Source: Candidatus Uhrbacteria bacterium (lineage in GTDB: Bacteria; Patescibacteriota; Patescibacteriia; 2-12-FULL-60-25). From it: 38,654 nucleotides of DNA. The notes under the pieces were generated by a model, which searched no databases, was not told the DNA's origin, and saw only the letters and a program-made list of their open reading frames with translations. The translations under genes were made by a program, and so were the position numbers. Each line of letters opens with the position of its first letter. Position 1 is the first letter of the stretch. Positions 14,714 to 22,578 of the stretch are shown here, one piece after another. The stretch covers positions 1 to 38,654 of the forward strand of contig CAITMG010000092.1 in assembly GCA_903893445.1 (NCBI GenBank), given 5' to 3'.

Positions 14714-14807
14714 CGTTCTCTAAGAGCCGTGTCCACGCTGGACATCCTTGGGGAGACACCTCGAAAACTGAGACAAATCACACCCCGCAAGGGGAGAAGA
14801 GAGAACG
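14714..14807 (+). promoter_or_regulatory. Folded leader that can hide the ribosome site
   Basis: CGTTCTCT (14714-14721) pairs with AGAGAACG (14800-14807), ending three bases before the ATG and covering the only nearby purine-rich ribosome site. Inside are TGTCCA-CGC-TGGACA (14730-14744) and the GNRA-type hairpin CCCC-GCAA-GGGG (14783-14794). A competing pairing exists: CCTTGGGG (14746-14753) with CCCC...AAGG (14783-14792), which would break the GCAA hairpin. Two exclusive states with the ribosome site in one helix are what a translational switch needs; no ligand is suggested. Confidence 0.5.
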
Positions 14808-14810
14808 ATC

Positions 14811-15671
14811 ATGGCTGACAAGACGACTGCTGACGATTCCTCGAGCGATTCCAAGCCGAAGGGCAAGGGGCCGGACAAGAGCCGAGAGGACATCTCGAAC
14901 GATGTTGCGTACGGGACGAAAGTCCTGACGGAGATCGGTGAAGATATCTTCAGCGATCTCGGCGAAGCGTTCGGCGATGTTCCGATGGTTCGCGGCCTCT
15001 TGGAGAAGTTGCGCGCGTCGGACCCTGGGAAGCTTCTCGGTTCGTTCGCCATTGCTCCCGCGCTCCAAGCGTGGGCGGAGAAGAAGGGTTTGGTTAGCGC
15101 AACGCTCAAGGCGCTCGGCGCGCCGGACTTTCTCGTCACCAATGCCAATGAGATGCTCGGTGGCTTCTTTGAAGGCCTGCGACGGAAGTATCGGGAAAAC
15201 GGTGGGAGTCTCACGCGAGGCGATGTCGCTCAGGTGCGGAAGCAGCTGCAGACGGACATCGCTGCTCGTCTCGCCGAACCGCTGACGTACGCGCAGGCGC
15301 TTCAGACCCTGAACACGGAGGAGCAGGTCAAGTTCCAAAACAAGGTCGATGATCTTGGTGAGGATCGCCTGCCGCTGTTCAACAAGATCAAGACCAAGAT
15401 CAGCAGTCCCAAGGACGTGCGCGTCTTGCTCAAGCTCCGTGCTGATCAGTGGATCCCGCATCTCGAGCAGAAGTACGGATCGCTCGCTTCACCGCCCAAG
15501 TCGGGCATGCTGCTCGCCATCGATAAGGTCTTTGGCGTGATCACCAGCGCGGTGAACAAGGCGGTCGAGCCGATGCCGGAAGCGGAAAAGAAGAAACATG
15601 AGGACGATCTCAAGGAACGGCGCGATCAGATCGCGCAGCGCCGAGCGAATCGCCTCAACAAGCCGTGGTAA
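14811..15671 (+). CDS. Soluble helical protein of unknown function
   Basis: A 286-residue cytosolic protein with no signal or membrane segment. Residues 1-28 are Asp/Ser/Lys-rich and probably disordered. The rest is predicted helical with charged heptad-like stretches (EDIFSDLGEAFG, EKLRASDPGKLLG, YRENGGSLTRGDVAQVRKQL). It ends in a long Lys/Glu/Arg helix (EAEKKKHEDDLKERRDQIAQ). No family is recognised. Driven by P2 through a folded leader and followed 26 bases later by a large membrane protein, so the two probably work together. Codons are strongly C/G-ending. Confidence 0.7.
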   Translation: MADKTTADDSSSDSKPKGKGPDKSREDISNDVAYGTKVLTEIGEDIFSDLGEAFGDVPMVRGLLEKLRASDPGKLLGSFAIAPALQAWAEKKGLVSATLKALGAPDFLVTNANEMLGGFFEGLRRKYRENGGSLTRGDVAQVRKQLQTDIAARLAEPLTYAQALQTLNTEEQVKFQNKVDDLGEDRLPLFNKIKTKISSPKDVRVLLKLRADQWIPHLEQKYGSLASPPKSGMLLAIDKVFGVITSAVNKAVEPMPEAEKKKHEDDLKERRDQIAQRRANRLNKPW

Positions 15672-15697
15672 CCATCAGACTTTAGGAGTTTAACGCC

Positions 15698-17416
15698 ATG
15701 CAAAGTATCGTCATTGGAATTTTCGGTGTACTGGGTGTCCTGCTTGCGCTTGGCATCAGTCGGCGCTCCGCTGGAATGAGCAGCCTCACGGCGGCTCTCG
15801 GTGAGCTGCGTGTCGATGTCGAGGACGTCTGGGAGCGACTGACGGGGCTGTACATCGACCACATCTTGCCGATCATTCGGCGGATGGGGTACGTGGCCAT
15901 CTTCTACCTGGTCGCTTCGTTCGTCATCACGTACATCGAGTTCGTCACGTCGCCGTCGTCCACGTGGATGACTGGTACGACGTTCGCTAGTGGGGCGATT
16001 GCCGTCATCGGTAGTTGCTGTGTCTGGCTGTATTCCATGCAGCGCTCTCGGGACGACTTCTCGTCGACCGATCATGCGACGTACATCGCCGCGGCGCTCT
16101 TGGTGCAGGGGCTCGTCCTCTTCATCGGTGGTATCGGCGCGAATAGCATCGGGACCATCGCGCTCGGCGTCACGCTCATCCTCATGGCGAAGGAAGTCCT
16201 CTTCCTCGTCGTGAAGGTGTACGCAAAGCTCGCCGCGTACGGCGTGGACGTTGCGGAAGGGAGCTCCAACTTCCTTCTCAAGATCATCACGGGCGTGCTT
16301 TCGAAGAAGTCCTTCGAGGAAGTCGTTGCTCCGGGCGGCGTGAACATCGCCAACCAGGAGCGCTTCATCCCGATGGTCAAGTCGATCGAGCGCAACGTGA
16401 ACCTCGCGCTCTATCCGTTCCTCGCCGTCGGCATTTTGCTCCACGGGTTCGTGTGGCTCGGTGTCATCGGCGTCATCACCTTCGTAACCTTCTTCGCCTA
16501 CGCGATGCTGGAAGCCGAGGGTGTCGATGTCACGGAACGCCGCAAGCGTGCCGTGGTGGCGTGGGAGTGGGTGAGTTACGGGCTCACGATCCTCGCGGTG
16601 CTGAGCATGCTCATCCCGCAGCTGCGTTCGGCGATCGACGCGCGAATGGATCTCGTCAAGAACTGGATCGTCGGCCTCCCGAAGGGGACGTCGTCGCTCA
16701 AGTTCATGGATCTCAAGACGGCGGCCGTCGGCACGATCGTCTGGGGGATCCTCGCACTTTTCGCCTATCCGCATAAGACGAAGGCGAAGGACGGGACGGA
16801 GGTCGAGCCGGCCTTTGCTCGTTCGCGAAAGACGTTCGCTGCGATCTGCGCCGTCCCGTTCGCCGTTTTCCTCCTCGGAGGTGCGACGTCGTTCTCGGGA
16901 ACTGCGGCTCATGGCGACATGATCTCGTTCGACGGCGTGCGGGCCTCGGTCGCCAAGAGCCCGAAGATCGCACTCGACGGTACCGACGTCGTCATCGACT
17001 GGGAGTCGGTGCCGAATGCGATCGACTATCGGATCGAGAAACACCTCTCGGGCAAGACGGGTCAGTTCGAGACCGTCGCAAACGGGTTTGCCAAAGGGGT
17101 GACCCACTGGCGAGGCCCCGTGACGCCTGGGCTGTATCGGTTCCGCGTCGTGGCCGTGTACGTCAACTCGGGTACGGAGGTCGTGGAATCCGATCCGAGT
17201 CCCGAGACGGAAGACTTCCGCGTCGGTCCGGCTCACGCTCCTACGTCGATTCCGACCACGACGACGTCGTCTACGCCCCCCAAGCTGCCGGCTCCCAAGC
17301 CTGCTGCGACGGTGGCCACGGCGATTCCGGATTCGACCCCGTGCACGGAAGGTCACTGCGAACACTCGCAGGAAGCGCTTGCGATGTGCAAGAAGCTCAA
17401 GATTCCGTGCGACTGA
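15698..17416 (+). CDS. Polytopic membrane protein with extracellular FN3-like domain
   Basis: A 572-residue protein with about eight or nine membrane helices over residues 1-405. One long soluble loop (about residues 190-225) carries Gly and Lys. An outer domain (about 420-515) resembles fibronectin type III: strands at DVVIDWESVPNAIDYRIEKH and GLYRFRVVAVYVN, ending SDPSPETEDFRV. A Thr/Pro-rich linker and a Cys-containing tail follow (CTEGHC, MCKKLKIPC). No transporter or enzyme motif is recognised. AGGAG at 15683-15687 precedes the start. The FN3-like part suggests binding of a surface ligand or partner. Confidence 0.7.
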   Translation: MQSIVIGIFGVLGVLLALGISRRSAGMSSLTAALGELRVDVEDVWERLTGLYIDHILPIIRRMGYVAIFYLVASFVITYIEFVTSPSSTWMTGTTFASGAIAVIGSCCVWLYSMQRSRDDFSSTDHATYIAAALLVQGLVLFIGGIGANSIGTIALGVTLILMAKEVLFLVVKVYAKLAAYGVDVAEGSSNFLLKIITGVLSKKSFEEVVAPGGVNIANQERFIPMVKSIERNVNLALYPFLAVGILLHGFVWLGVIGVITFVTFFAYAMLEAEGVDVTERRKRAVVAWEWVSYGLTILAVLSMLIPQLRSAIDARMDLVKNWIVGLPKGTSSLKFMDLKTAAVGTIVWGILALFAYPHKTKAKDGTEVEPAFARSRKTFAAICAVPFAVFLLGGATSFSGTAAHGDMISFDGVRASVAKSPKIALDGTDVVIDWESVPNAIDYRIEKHLSGKTGQFETVANGFAKGVTHWRGPVTPGLYRFRVVAVYVNSGTEVVESDPSPETEDFRVGPAHAPTSIPTTTTSSTPPKLPAPKPAATVATAIPDSTPCTEGHCEHSQEALAMCKKLKIPCD

Positions 17417-17444
17417 TTGCGGCCTGTGGTTGCACTCAGACTCC

Positions 17445-17486
17445 TGACCCCGATCGACATTCTGTCGGTTGGGGTCATTTTTTATT
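17445..17486 (+). terminator. Terminator of the P2 module
   Basis: GACCCC (17446-17451) with GGGGTC (17471-17476) and an inner CGACA-TTC-TGTCG, followed by A and six T. The bulged long stem then A then T-run also ends the modules at 35196 and 35716. Confidence 0.85.
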
Positions 17487-17496
17487 CCCGGACATC

Positions 17497-17525
17497 TGGA
17501 CAAAATGCATTTTTTTTGGTATGGA
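17497..17525 (+). promoter_or_regulatory. Module promoter P3 (TGGACA-17-TATGGA)
   Basis: TGGACA (17497-17502), spacer AAATGCATTTTTTTTGG with the palindrome AAATGCATTT, TATGGA (17520-17525). Confidence 0.65.
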
Positions 17526-17552
17526 TGAACTGGTTCATAAAGGAGGCTGTTC

Positions 17553-17879
17553 ATGAAGCACCTGTTCGTCTTGATGTGCTGCGGTCTGCTCAGTGGCTGT
17601 TTCGCCTCGTCGGTGACGGGGCCGGGGAGTCAATCGTCCAACGTTCAGCTCGGCGTTCCTGGTGTGCTCGGCGCGTCGGTCTCGTCGTACGAGACGTTGC
17701 CGATGTACGAGTCGTGTCTCGCACGGTACGGCGGCTTGCCGGAGAGCGTAGAGCTGTGCCGCAGAGAGGTGCGACTGTCGTCGCCGACCTCCAATGTGTG
17801 GTACTGCAACGGCGGATACGGTTGGGTCGCTCCCAATCAGGCGCCGCGGTTGTGCGATGCCAACGGTCCGATCCCCTAG
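17553..17879 (+). CDS. Small lipoprotein with paired-cysteine motif
   Basis: A 108-residue protein with a clear lipobox Leu-Ser-Gly-Cys (Cys16), so it is lipid-anchored outside the membrane. The mature part has a Gly/Ser-rich stretch, then a motif YESCLARYGG ... LCRREV whose two cysteines are 13 residues apart, then two more cysteines (WYCNGG, RLCDANG). The same two-Cys pattern occurs in the lipoprotein at 20544. AAAGGAGG precedes the ATG. It is a single gene between P3 and a terminator. Function unknown. Confidence 0.75.
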   Translation: MKHLFVLMCCGLLSGCFASSVTGPGSQSSNVQLGVPGVLGASVSSYETLPMYESCLARYGGLPESVELCRREVRLSSPTSNVWYCNGGYGWVAPNQAPRLCDANGPIP

Positions 17880-17886
17880 GTTTCTC

Positions 17887-17910
17887 ACCCTGTTTTTACA
17901 GGGTTTTTTC
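17887..17910 (+). terminator. Terminator of the P3 module
   Basis: ACCCTG, loop TTTTTA, CAGGGT, then T-run to 17909. Confidence 0.9.
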
Positions 17911-17933
17911 TTTTGTCCGCGAGCCTCTTTCCC

Positions 17934-17962
17934 TTGACTTTTTCGACTTTCGCGCCTACAAC
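17934..17962 (+). promoter_or_regulatory. Promoter of the hybrid histidine kinase
   Basis: TTGACT (17934-17939), 17 bases, TACAAC (17957-17962). Its spacer lacks the AAA-GCC-TTTT pattern of the modules. Confidence 0.65.
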
Positions 17963-18002
17963 GAGCGCGTTAGGCGTTCCTTCCCAAGAAAAGAGCAAAC
18001 CC

Positions 18003-20405
18003 ATGGAAAGCTCCCCACATTCTGAGATGCCGTCGGAGCAGCGCAAGCAGTTGAAGGTCAGGATTGATGCGCTGATGCGTATCAACGCCTGCCTGGTTTC
18101 GCTTGGACCGTCGTTTGATGAAAACCTTCATCGATTGATCGGGCTTTGTCGCGAGCTGTGCAGTGCGTATCGTGTTGGCTACTTTCGACTCGATGGACGC
18201 CGGTTTGATCGCGTTGCTTGTACGTGCGGCTCAGTCTGTACGTATGCGAGCATGGATGATGTTTTGCAGATCGTGCTCCGGCAGGATCGCCAGAGCGTCT
18301 TCGATGTTGCGGTTGATATGCAACTTCCGTTGACGTTTGGTGGGTCATCCCAACTCGCATCCGTTTTGGGAACGTATCTTTCGCTCGATGAGGAGAAGGT
18401 TGGTGTCTTGATCGCGATTTACGAAGAGGCGTGTGAGCCGGATGACCAGATCAAACAAGGTCTGAGTATCGTGGCGCAAGCAATTGCTTCTGAAGAGGCG
18501 CGACATTATGCGCAGGTCAAGATCCATCGACAAGCGAGTATCATTTCGGCAACGGTTGATGCGGCACGAGATGCGATTTTCATGACGGACCAAAATGGTC
18601 TGATCGTGTATTGGAATCGCGCGGCAGATGCGTTGTTTGGCTGTTCGTCGTCGATGGCTTTGGGCAAAGATTATCGTGCGTTTTTCCTTCAGCCGACGGA
18701 TGTGACGGTGGAAGATCTTTCGTTGCTCGCCGCACCAGTGACTGTCGGCGTTGATCGTTCGTTTGGTCGACGACTTGATGGGTCATTGTTTCCCGTTGAG
18801 TGTACGACGTCGATGCCGTTTATTGACGGAGAATGGCGCGCGATTACGATCGTTCGTGACGTGAGTGAACGCATTGCGGCAACGAAAAAACTTCGTGAAA
18901 GCGAATCGCGTTACCACGCCCTTGCGGATGGACTACCGGATTCGGTCACGGTCGTTGATTCGACGGGCCAGATCATCTACGCGAATGCACAAGCGTTATC
19001 GCTCGCCGGACGGACATTTGCGGAGATTCAAGGAAAGCGTGCACAGGATTTGTGGCCAGCGTTGGCCGCGAGTCCGTTGCCGGATTTCATCCAAATGGTT
19101 CGTGAGAGCCGCGTTTCTCGTGTTGAACGCGTTGATGTTGAGATCAACGGACAACAGATTTGCATCGAGGCGCGTCTGCATCCGATGACGATGAATGGTG
19201 ATACGAACTGCGTCCTTAGCATCGGTCGGAATTTGACGGGTGCGCGAATGGCGGAACGCGAAGCCGAGCATCTGCGCGAGCAGTTGCTGCAGTCTCAGAA
19301 GATGGAATCCATTGGTCGATTGGCTGGCGGCGTTGCCCATGACTTTAACAATCTCCTGACCGTCATTCTGACGAATCTGGAATTGTTGTTCGAAGAACGG
19401 GCATTTTCCGATGACGTGAAGATGTCATTGGAAGAAGTGCAGACGTCCGCACATCGCGCCGCAGAATTGACGAAGAGTCTTTTGGCGTTTAGTCGTAAGC
19501 AGACGATGTCGCCCGTTGAATCTTCGCTCAGCGAAATCGTGAGCGGGACGAATCGGATGCTCGTTCGAATGTTGGGCGAAGATATCTCCATTGATACGAA
19601 GACGATGGGCATTTGTCCGGTCTATGTTGATCGGGCGCAGATCGAACAGGTGGTTCTGAATCTGGCGATTAATGCACGCGACGCCATGGCGCACGGCGGA
19701 TCGTTGAAGATCATGACGGAAGAGATTTCTTTGGACACTGTTGAGGCTCGTCGTTTGGATGTTCCTACGGGGATGTATGCGCAGCTGCGCATTTGCGATT
19801 CGGGTCACGGGATTCCGTCTGAGAATCTCGACAAGATCTTTGAACCGTTTTTTACCACCAAGCCGGTGGGCAAGGGGACGGGCTTGGGGCTCTCGATGGT
19901 TCATGGGACGATTCGACAGCACGGTGGCGCGATTCGCGTTGAATCTGAGTTGAGTCGTGGAACCACGTTTACCATCTTTCTTCCTCGTTCGAATGGACGA
20001 GGGCAGCGTACGATTGCCTTGTCGGGTATCCGAACTCGGGGGACGGGTCGAATTCTCCTCGTTGAGGATGAGCCGGACGTTCTTCGGGCAACGACGCGTC
20101 TGATCGAGCATCTTGGGTACACGGTGATCGCCGCCAAAGATCCGAAAATTGCGCTGGATATCGCTCGTGATCCGGATGCGGTGATTGATCTTCTCTTAAC
20201 GGACGTTGTGATGCCGCAGATGAACGGTCGTGAGTTGTGGGAGCAGATCCGCCGGATTCGTCCGGGACTCCCCGTGCTCTTTGCCTCTGGATATACGAGA
20301 GACGTGGACATCATGCGACAGGTCTTTGACGAAGGGTTGAGCTTTATTGAAAAACCCTTTGGATTGACGCAACTTTCTGTGAAAATTCGGGAGCAACTCC
20401 CGTAA
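18003..20405 (+). CDS. Hybrid sensor histidine kinase (GAF-PAS-PAS-HisKA-HATPase-REC)
   Basis: An 800-residue protein without membrane helices, so a cytosolic sensor. Order: a GAF-like region (about 20-190), PAS 1 (about 195-290, [20 protein letters not shown]), PAS 2 (about 305-410, [19 protein letters not shown]) and a coiled linker. Next is the kinase core with H box [18 protein letters not shown] (His446), N box [11 protein letters not shown]1 DSGHGIP and G2 [11 protein letters not shown]-terminal receiver domain has VEDEPD, phospho-acceptor Asp734 ([12 protein letters not shown]) and EKPF. All catalytic residues are present. No response regulator or target gene is adjacent. ATG 18003 is downstream of a good promoter; the longer reading starts before it. 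Such hybrids are uncommon in small CPR genomes, and transfer is possible. Confidence 0.93.
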   Translation: MESSPHSEMPSEQRKQLKVRIDALMRINACLVSLGPSFDENLHRLIGLCRELCSAYRVGYFRLDGRRFDRVACTCGSVCTYASMDDVLQIVLRQDRQSVFDVAVDMQLPLTFGGSSQLASVLGTYLSLDEEKVGVLIAIYEEACEPDDQIKQGLSIVAQAIASEEARHYAQVKIHRQASIISATVDAARDAIFMTDQNGLIVYWNRAADALFGCSSSMALGKDYRAFFLQPTDVTVEDLSLLAAPVTVGVDRSFGRRLDGSLFPVECTTSMPFIDGEWRAITIVRDVSERIAATKKLRESESRYHALADGLPDSVTVVDSTGQIIYANAQALSLAGRTFAEIQGKRAQDLWPALAASPLPDFIQMVRESRVSRVERVDVEINGQQICIEARLHPMTMNGDTNCVLSIGRNLTGARMAEREAEHLREQLLQSQKMESIGRLAGGVAHDFNNLLTVILTNLELLFEERAFSDDVKMSLEEVQTSAHRAAELTKSLLAFSRKQTMSPVESSLSEIVSGTNRMLVRMLGEDISIDTKTMGICPVYVDRAQIEQVVLNLAINARDAMAHGGSLKIMTEEISLDTVEARRLDVPTGMYAQLRICDSGHGIPSENLDKIFEPFFTTKPVGKGTGLGLSMVHGTIRQHGGAIRVESELSRGTTFTIFLPRSNGRGQRTIALSGIRTRGTGRILLVEDEPDVLRATTRLIEHLGYTVIAAKDPKIALDIARDPDAVIDLLLTDVVMPQMNGRELWEQIRRIRPGLPVLFASGYTRDVDIMRQVFDEGLSFIEKPFGLTQLSVKIREQLP

Positions 20406-20408
20406 CTT

Positions 20409-20437
20409 CCCCCTGGATTCTCCGGGGGCTTTTTTTA
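20409..20437 (+). terminator. Terminator after the histidine kinase
   Basis: CCCCC-T-GGA, loop TTC, TCC-GGGGG, then C and eight T. Confidence 0.9.
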
Positions 20438-20447
20438 TGTGCCACCC

Positions 20448-20476
20448 TTGACAAAATGCCTATTTTCTGGTATAAA
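20448..20476 (+). promoter_or_regulatory. Module promoter P4 (TTGACA-17-TATAAA)
   Basis: TTGACA (20448-20453), spacer AAATGCCTATTTTCTGG, TATAAA (20471-20476): the best -10 of the family. In the leader GTTGCT (20482-20487) can pair with AGCAAC (20515-20520); this hairpin leaves the ribosome site AGGAGA free. Confidence 0.85.
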
Positions 20477-20543
20477 CATCTGTTGCTTTGGATGCCGTTT
20501 TGTCGGTTTTCTTGAGCAACTCACCTTGACAGGAGAATGCAAA

Positions 20544-21041
20544 ATGACCCGTTTTTCCACGGTTTTCGTGTTCGCGTTCGCGCTCGTCGCTTGCGGCCCG
20601 ACCATGACCCAACGAGGGTTTGGGACGGAAGTCTCGACCCACCCCGGTCTGGCCGGTCCGGTCACGGAGTTCAACGGTGAAGAGGTCTTCAACCGCTGCA
20701 TGGCATTCGCGTCGCAAGACCCGAGCATGTCGCCGGCGATGAAGTTCCAATTCTGTCGCTCGCAGATGCCCGGTGTGGGCGCGGGCGGGATGTACGCCCC
20801 AGGCGTGCAGATGATGACGCCGGGAACGTCCGGGTACTACAACGCGCCGGGTTCGGCGGCGTTCGTCAGCGGTCCGTCCATGCCGGCGATCGCGCCCAAC
20901 AACGGCGCGACGTCGACCAGTGCCTCCTCCGGAAGCGGCGACTACGCCACCAAGGACGAAGTGAAGTCGATCGGCGTGACGGTCATGAAGCACGACAAGG
21001 ACATCTGCAAGCTCAACAAGAGCATCAACTGCGGCAAGTGA
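20544..21041 (+). CDS. Lipoprotein with paired-cysteine motif
   Basis: A 165-residue protein. The lipobox Leu-Val-Ala-Cys (Cys17) marks a lipid-anchored surface protein. FNRCMAFASQDP ... FQFCRSQMP is a two-Cys motif like that of the lipoprotein at 17553. A Gly/Met/Pro-rich flexible middle (about 85-135) and a polar C-terminal segment with two further cysteines follow (KDICKLNKSINCGK). AGGAGA lies seven bases before the ATG. It is the first gene of the P4 module and is followed 16 bases later by a second lipoprotein. Function unknown. Confidence 0.75.
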   Translation: MTRFSTVFVFAFALVACGPTMTQRGFGTEVSTHPGLAGPVTEFNGEEVFNRCMAFASQDPSMSPAMKFQFCRSQMPGVGAGGMYAPGVQMMTPGTSGYYNAPGSAAFVSGPSMPAIAPNNGATSTSASSGSGDYATKDEVKSIGVTVMKHDKDICKLNKSINCGK

Positions 21042-21057
21042 GAAGAAGGAGGACATC

Positions 21058-21804
21058 ATGACGAAGATGCATATCGTTTCGAGCGTCGTCATCATGAGCT
21101 CGCTTCTCGCCTTCGCGGGATGCGCGGCTCCGCAGTATCGTCCGTCGTCGGCCATGCCGTCGTACGCACAACCGTCCGTTCCGAGCGGGCAGGAGAGCTA
21201 CGGTCAGGGGAGTGGGGACTCCGGCGTCGGAAACCCGGCTCTCGCCTACGACAAGTCGGCAGGCAAGTGCGTGCCGTACTTCACCAAGACGACGCGCAAG
21301 GTCGACTACGACGCGTGCGTCGCCATGATGGGCAACGGCGCGGCGGGTCGATCGAACTCGGGCGGTGCGGTCGTCGCGACGCCCGGTCCGATGATGGCGA
21401 TCCCGACCGGCAGCGGTCCGATCTGCGTCGCGCCCATGGGCACGGCGGTCACCATCCACAACGACAGCGACTTTCCGGTCGAGGTTCTGTCGAGCGACGT
21501 CGCTCCGCTGAACTGCGATGCGTGGCGGTCGACGTCTACTGGTGGTGTCACGCGACCCGACGGTTCCGGCGCGGTCACGCGGCTCATTCCTCCGCACACG
21601 CGAAGCGAGTGGGTGTACGCGTTCGCGATGAACGGCATGGTGGCGCAGTTGCCGGAGAACATCGTGGTCCGTGTCGTCGCGTACCGCAATCTCGGAATCA
21701 TGGTCCGCGGTCCGTCGCTCGGCATGATCGAGAAGACCTGGCCCGTCTCGAGGTTCCCTCGCGGCGTGGACGTCTGGCTCTCGACGATGGACTTCGCTAA
21801 GTAA
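21058..21804 (+). CDS. Lipoprotein with beta-rich C-terminal domain
   Basis: A 248-residue protein with lipobox Phe-Ala-Gly-Cys (Cys22). A Pro/Ser/Gly-rich linker (about 25-60) leads to a paired-cysteine segment (GKCVPYFTKTTRKVDYDAC). The C-terminal half looks beta-rich: TAVTIHNDSDFPVEVL, IPPHTRSEWVYAF, NIVVRVVAYRNLGIMVRG. It may be a small beta-sandwich, but no family is recognised. AAGGAGG is six bases before the ATG. Encoded with the lipoprotein at 20544, and the pair may form a surface complex (inference). Confidence 0.75.
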   Translation: MTKMHIVSSVVIMSSLLAFAGCAAPQYRPSSAMPSYAQPSVPSGQESYGQGSGDSGVGNPALAYDKSAGKCVPYFTKTTRKVDYDACVAMMGNGAAGRSNSGGAVVATPGPMMAIPTGSGPICVAPMGTAVTIHNDSDFPVEVLSSDVAPLNCDAWRSTSTGGVTRPDGSGAVTRLIPPHTRSEWVYAFAMNGMVAQLPENIVVRVVAYRNLGIMVRGPSLGMIEKTWPVSRFPRGVDVWLSTMDFAK

Positions 21805-21832
21805 CGCTCATTCCACAGAAAGGAAACATCTC

Positions 21833-21872
21833 GCCTCGGTTATGCATGTGCATGACCGGGGCAATTTTTTTT
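21833..21872 (+). terminator. Terminator of the P4 module
   Basis: A 14-bp stem, 21833-21846 with 21849-21862, including two G-U pairs that only work in plus-strand RNA, followed by AA and eight T. Confidence 0.9.
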
Positions 21873-21879
21873 ATTACGA

Positions 21880-21907
21880 AAACCCCCCGAAATAAATCGG
21901 GGGGTTT
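21880..21907 (-). terminator. Minus-strand terminator
   Basis: AAACCCCCCGA (21880-21890), loop AATAAA, TCGGGGGGTTT (21897-21907). Read on the minus strand it ends in four T. It would end transcripts arriving from 22114 or from a start in the gap. Confidence 0.7.
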
Positions 21908-21910
21908 CCT

Positions 21911-22080
21911 CCTCGCGATGGATGCATCGTCACCAAGCATGGATTTGACGACACGTTCATCTGGTGGCCCGTGAGTCACCGTAAACGGTGAGTGTGACCG
22001 TGCACGATGTGCGACGTTCGACGCTCATCGGACCGCAGGCGATTCTCTCCGTCGCGCGTGCTGTCCGATAAACGTAAACT
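21911..22080 (-). other. Gap with hairpins: long 3' UTR or small RNA on the minus strand
   Basis: No convincing gene in about 200 bases. Several helices can be drawn: ATCGGAC/GTCCGAT (22027-22033/22063-22069) continued by CGC/GCG and GCGA/TCGC; TCACCG-TAAA-CGGTGA (21976-21991); CGATG-GATG-CATCG (21916-21929). The stretch ends at the minus-strand terminator. TTGACG over the stop of the gene at 22114 could be a -35 for a separate RNA, but the -10 is poor. Confidence 0.35.
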
Positions 22081-22113
22081 CATGCTGATTCTTCTCATGC
22101 CGCACAAACGCCG

Positions 22114-22404
22114 TCAAGCAGAAGGAGTGGATAACTTTTCGTTTTGATCATCATCTTCTTCGAAATCGAATTTTGGAATTGGCCAAAATCCACTTTCGCG
22201 CATCGTCTTGTCGGAAAGATCTTCGGCTGCATCAATGTCCATTCCGTCTTCGAGAATGAGATGATTAATCATCAATGCGCGACATTCATTTTGTTGTTTG
22301 AGTGCGCCGCTTTCTTCGTAGCACAGCGAGTGCAGTTTTTCTTTGAGCTCCATATGGGCATCAGCGTACGTGGAGAATGTTTTTTTGTGAAGCGAATGCC
22401 GCAT
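22114..22404 (-). CDS. Small acidic protein, unknown function
   Basis: A 96-residue soluble protein: basic N-terminus (MRHSLHKKTFSTYADAHMEL), a helical middle with two cysteines (SLCYEESGALKQQNECRAL), and a very acidic tail (FEEDDDQNE). No known domain. ATG 22404 is chosen because TATCGA lies upstream at a promoter-like distance; an earlier ATG at 22455 would bring the reading almost to the tRNA-Ser on the other strand. No Shine-Dalgarno sequence. Followed by about 200 structured bases and a terminator. Confidence 0.55.
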   Translation of the reverse strand: MRHSLHKKTFSTYADAHMELKEKLHSLCYEESGALKQQNECRALMINHLILEDGMDIDAAEDLSDKTMRESGFWPIPKFDFEEDDDQNEKLSTPSA

Positions 22405-22458
22405 TGACCGAAACGGGACTTTTCGATACGCTCTGTTCGCTTTCGACCAAAGCATTGT

Positions 22459-22548
22459 GGAGAGGTGGCAGAGTGGTCGAACGCGCCAGACTCGAAATCT
22501 GGTTTAGCCGCAAGGTTAACGAGGGTTCGAATCCCTCCCTCTCCGCCA
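22459..22548 (+). tRNA. tRNA-Ser(CGA), CCA encoded
   Basis: Class II tRNA. Acceptor stem GGAGAGG/CCTCTCC, D arm GCAGAGTGGTCGAACGC, anticodon stem CCAGA/TCTGG with anticodon CGA (22493-22495), a long variable arm (AGCCGCAAGGTTAACG), and T loop GGTTCGAATCC. Encoded CCA at 22546-22548. It reads the serine codon UCG. Confidence 0.97.
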
Positions 22549-22551
22549 TGA

Positions 22552-22577
22552 AAAAACGACCCACGTGGGTCGTTTTT
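22552..22577. terminator. Bidirectional terminator between tRNA-Ser and the next gene
   Basis: AAAAACGACCCAC followed directly by GTGGGTCGTTTTT, a perfect dyad that ends the tRNA on plus and the gene at 22579 on minus. Confidence 0.85.
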
Positions 22578-22578
22578 G

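Noticed and set aside
15626-17554. 642-codon open frame on the minus strand
   Set aside because: It is antisense to the membrane protein at 15698-17416, has an Arg/Asp/His-rich composition without domains, runs through the module terminator and arises from the G/C-ending codons of the real gene.
17521-17556. 11-codon upstream frame overlapping the lipoprotein start (ATGA)
   Set aside because: Its ATG lies inside the -10 box of P3, so it would not be in the transcript.
21797-21979. 60-codon minus-strand frame
   Set aside because: It reads through two terminators and has no start signal.
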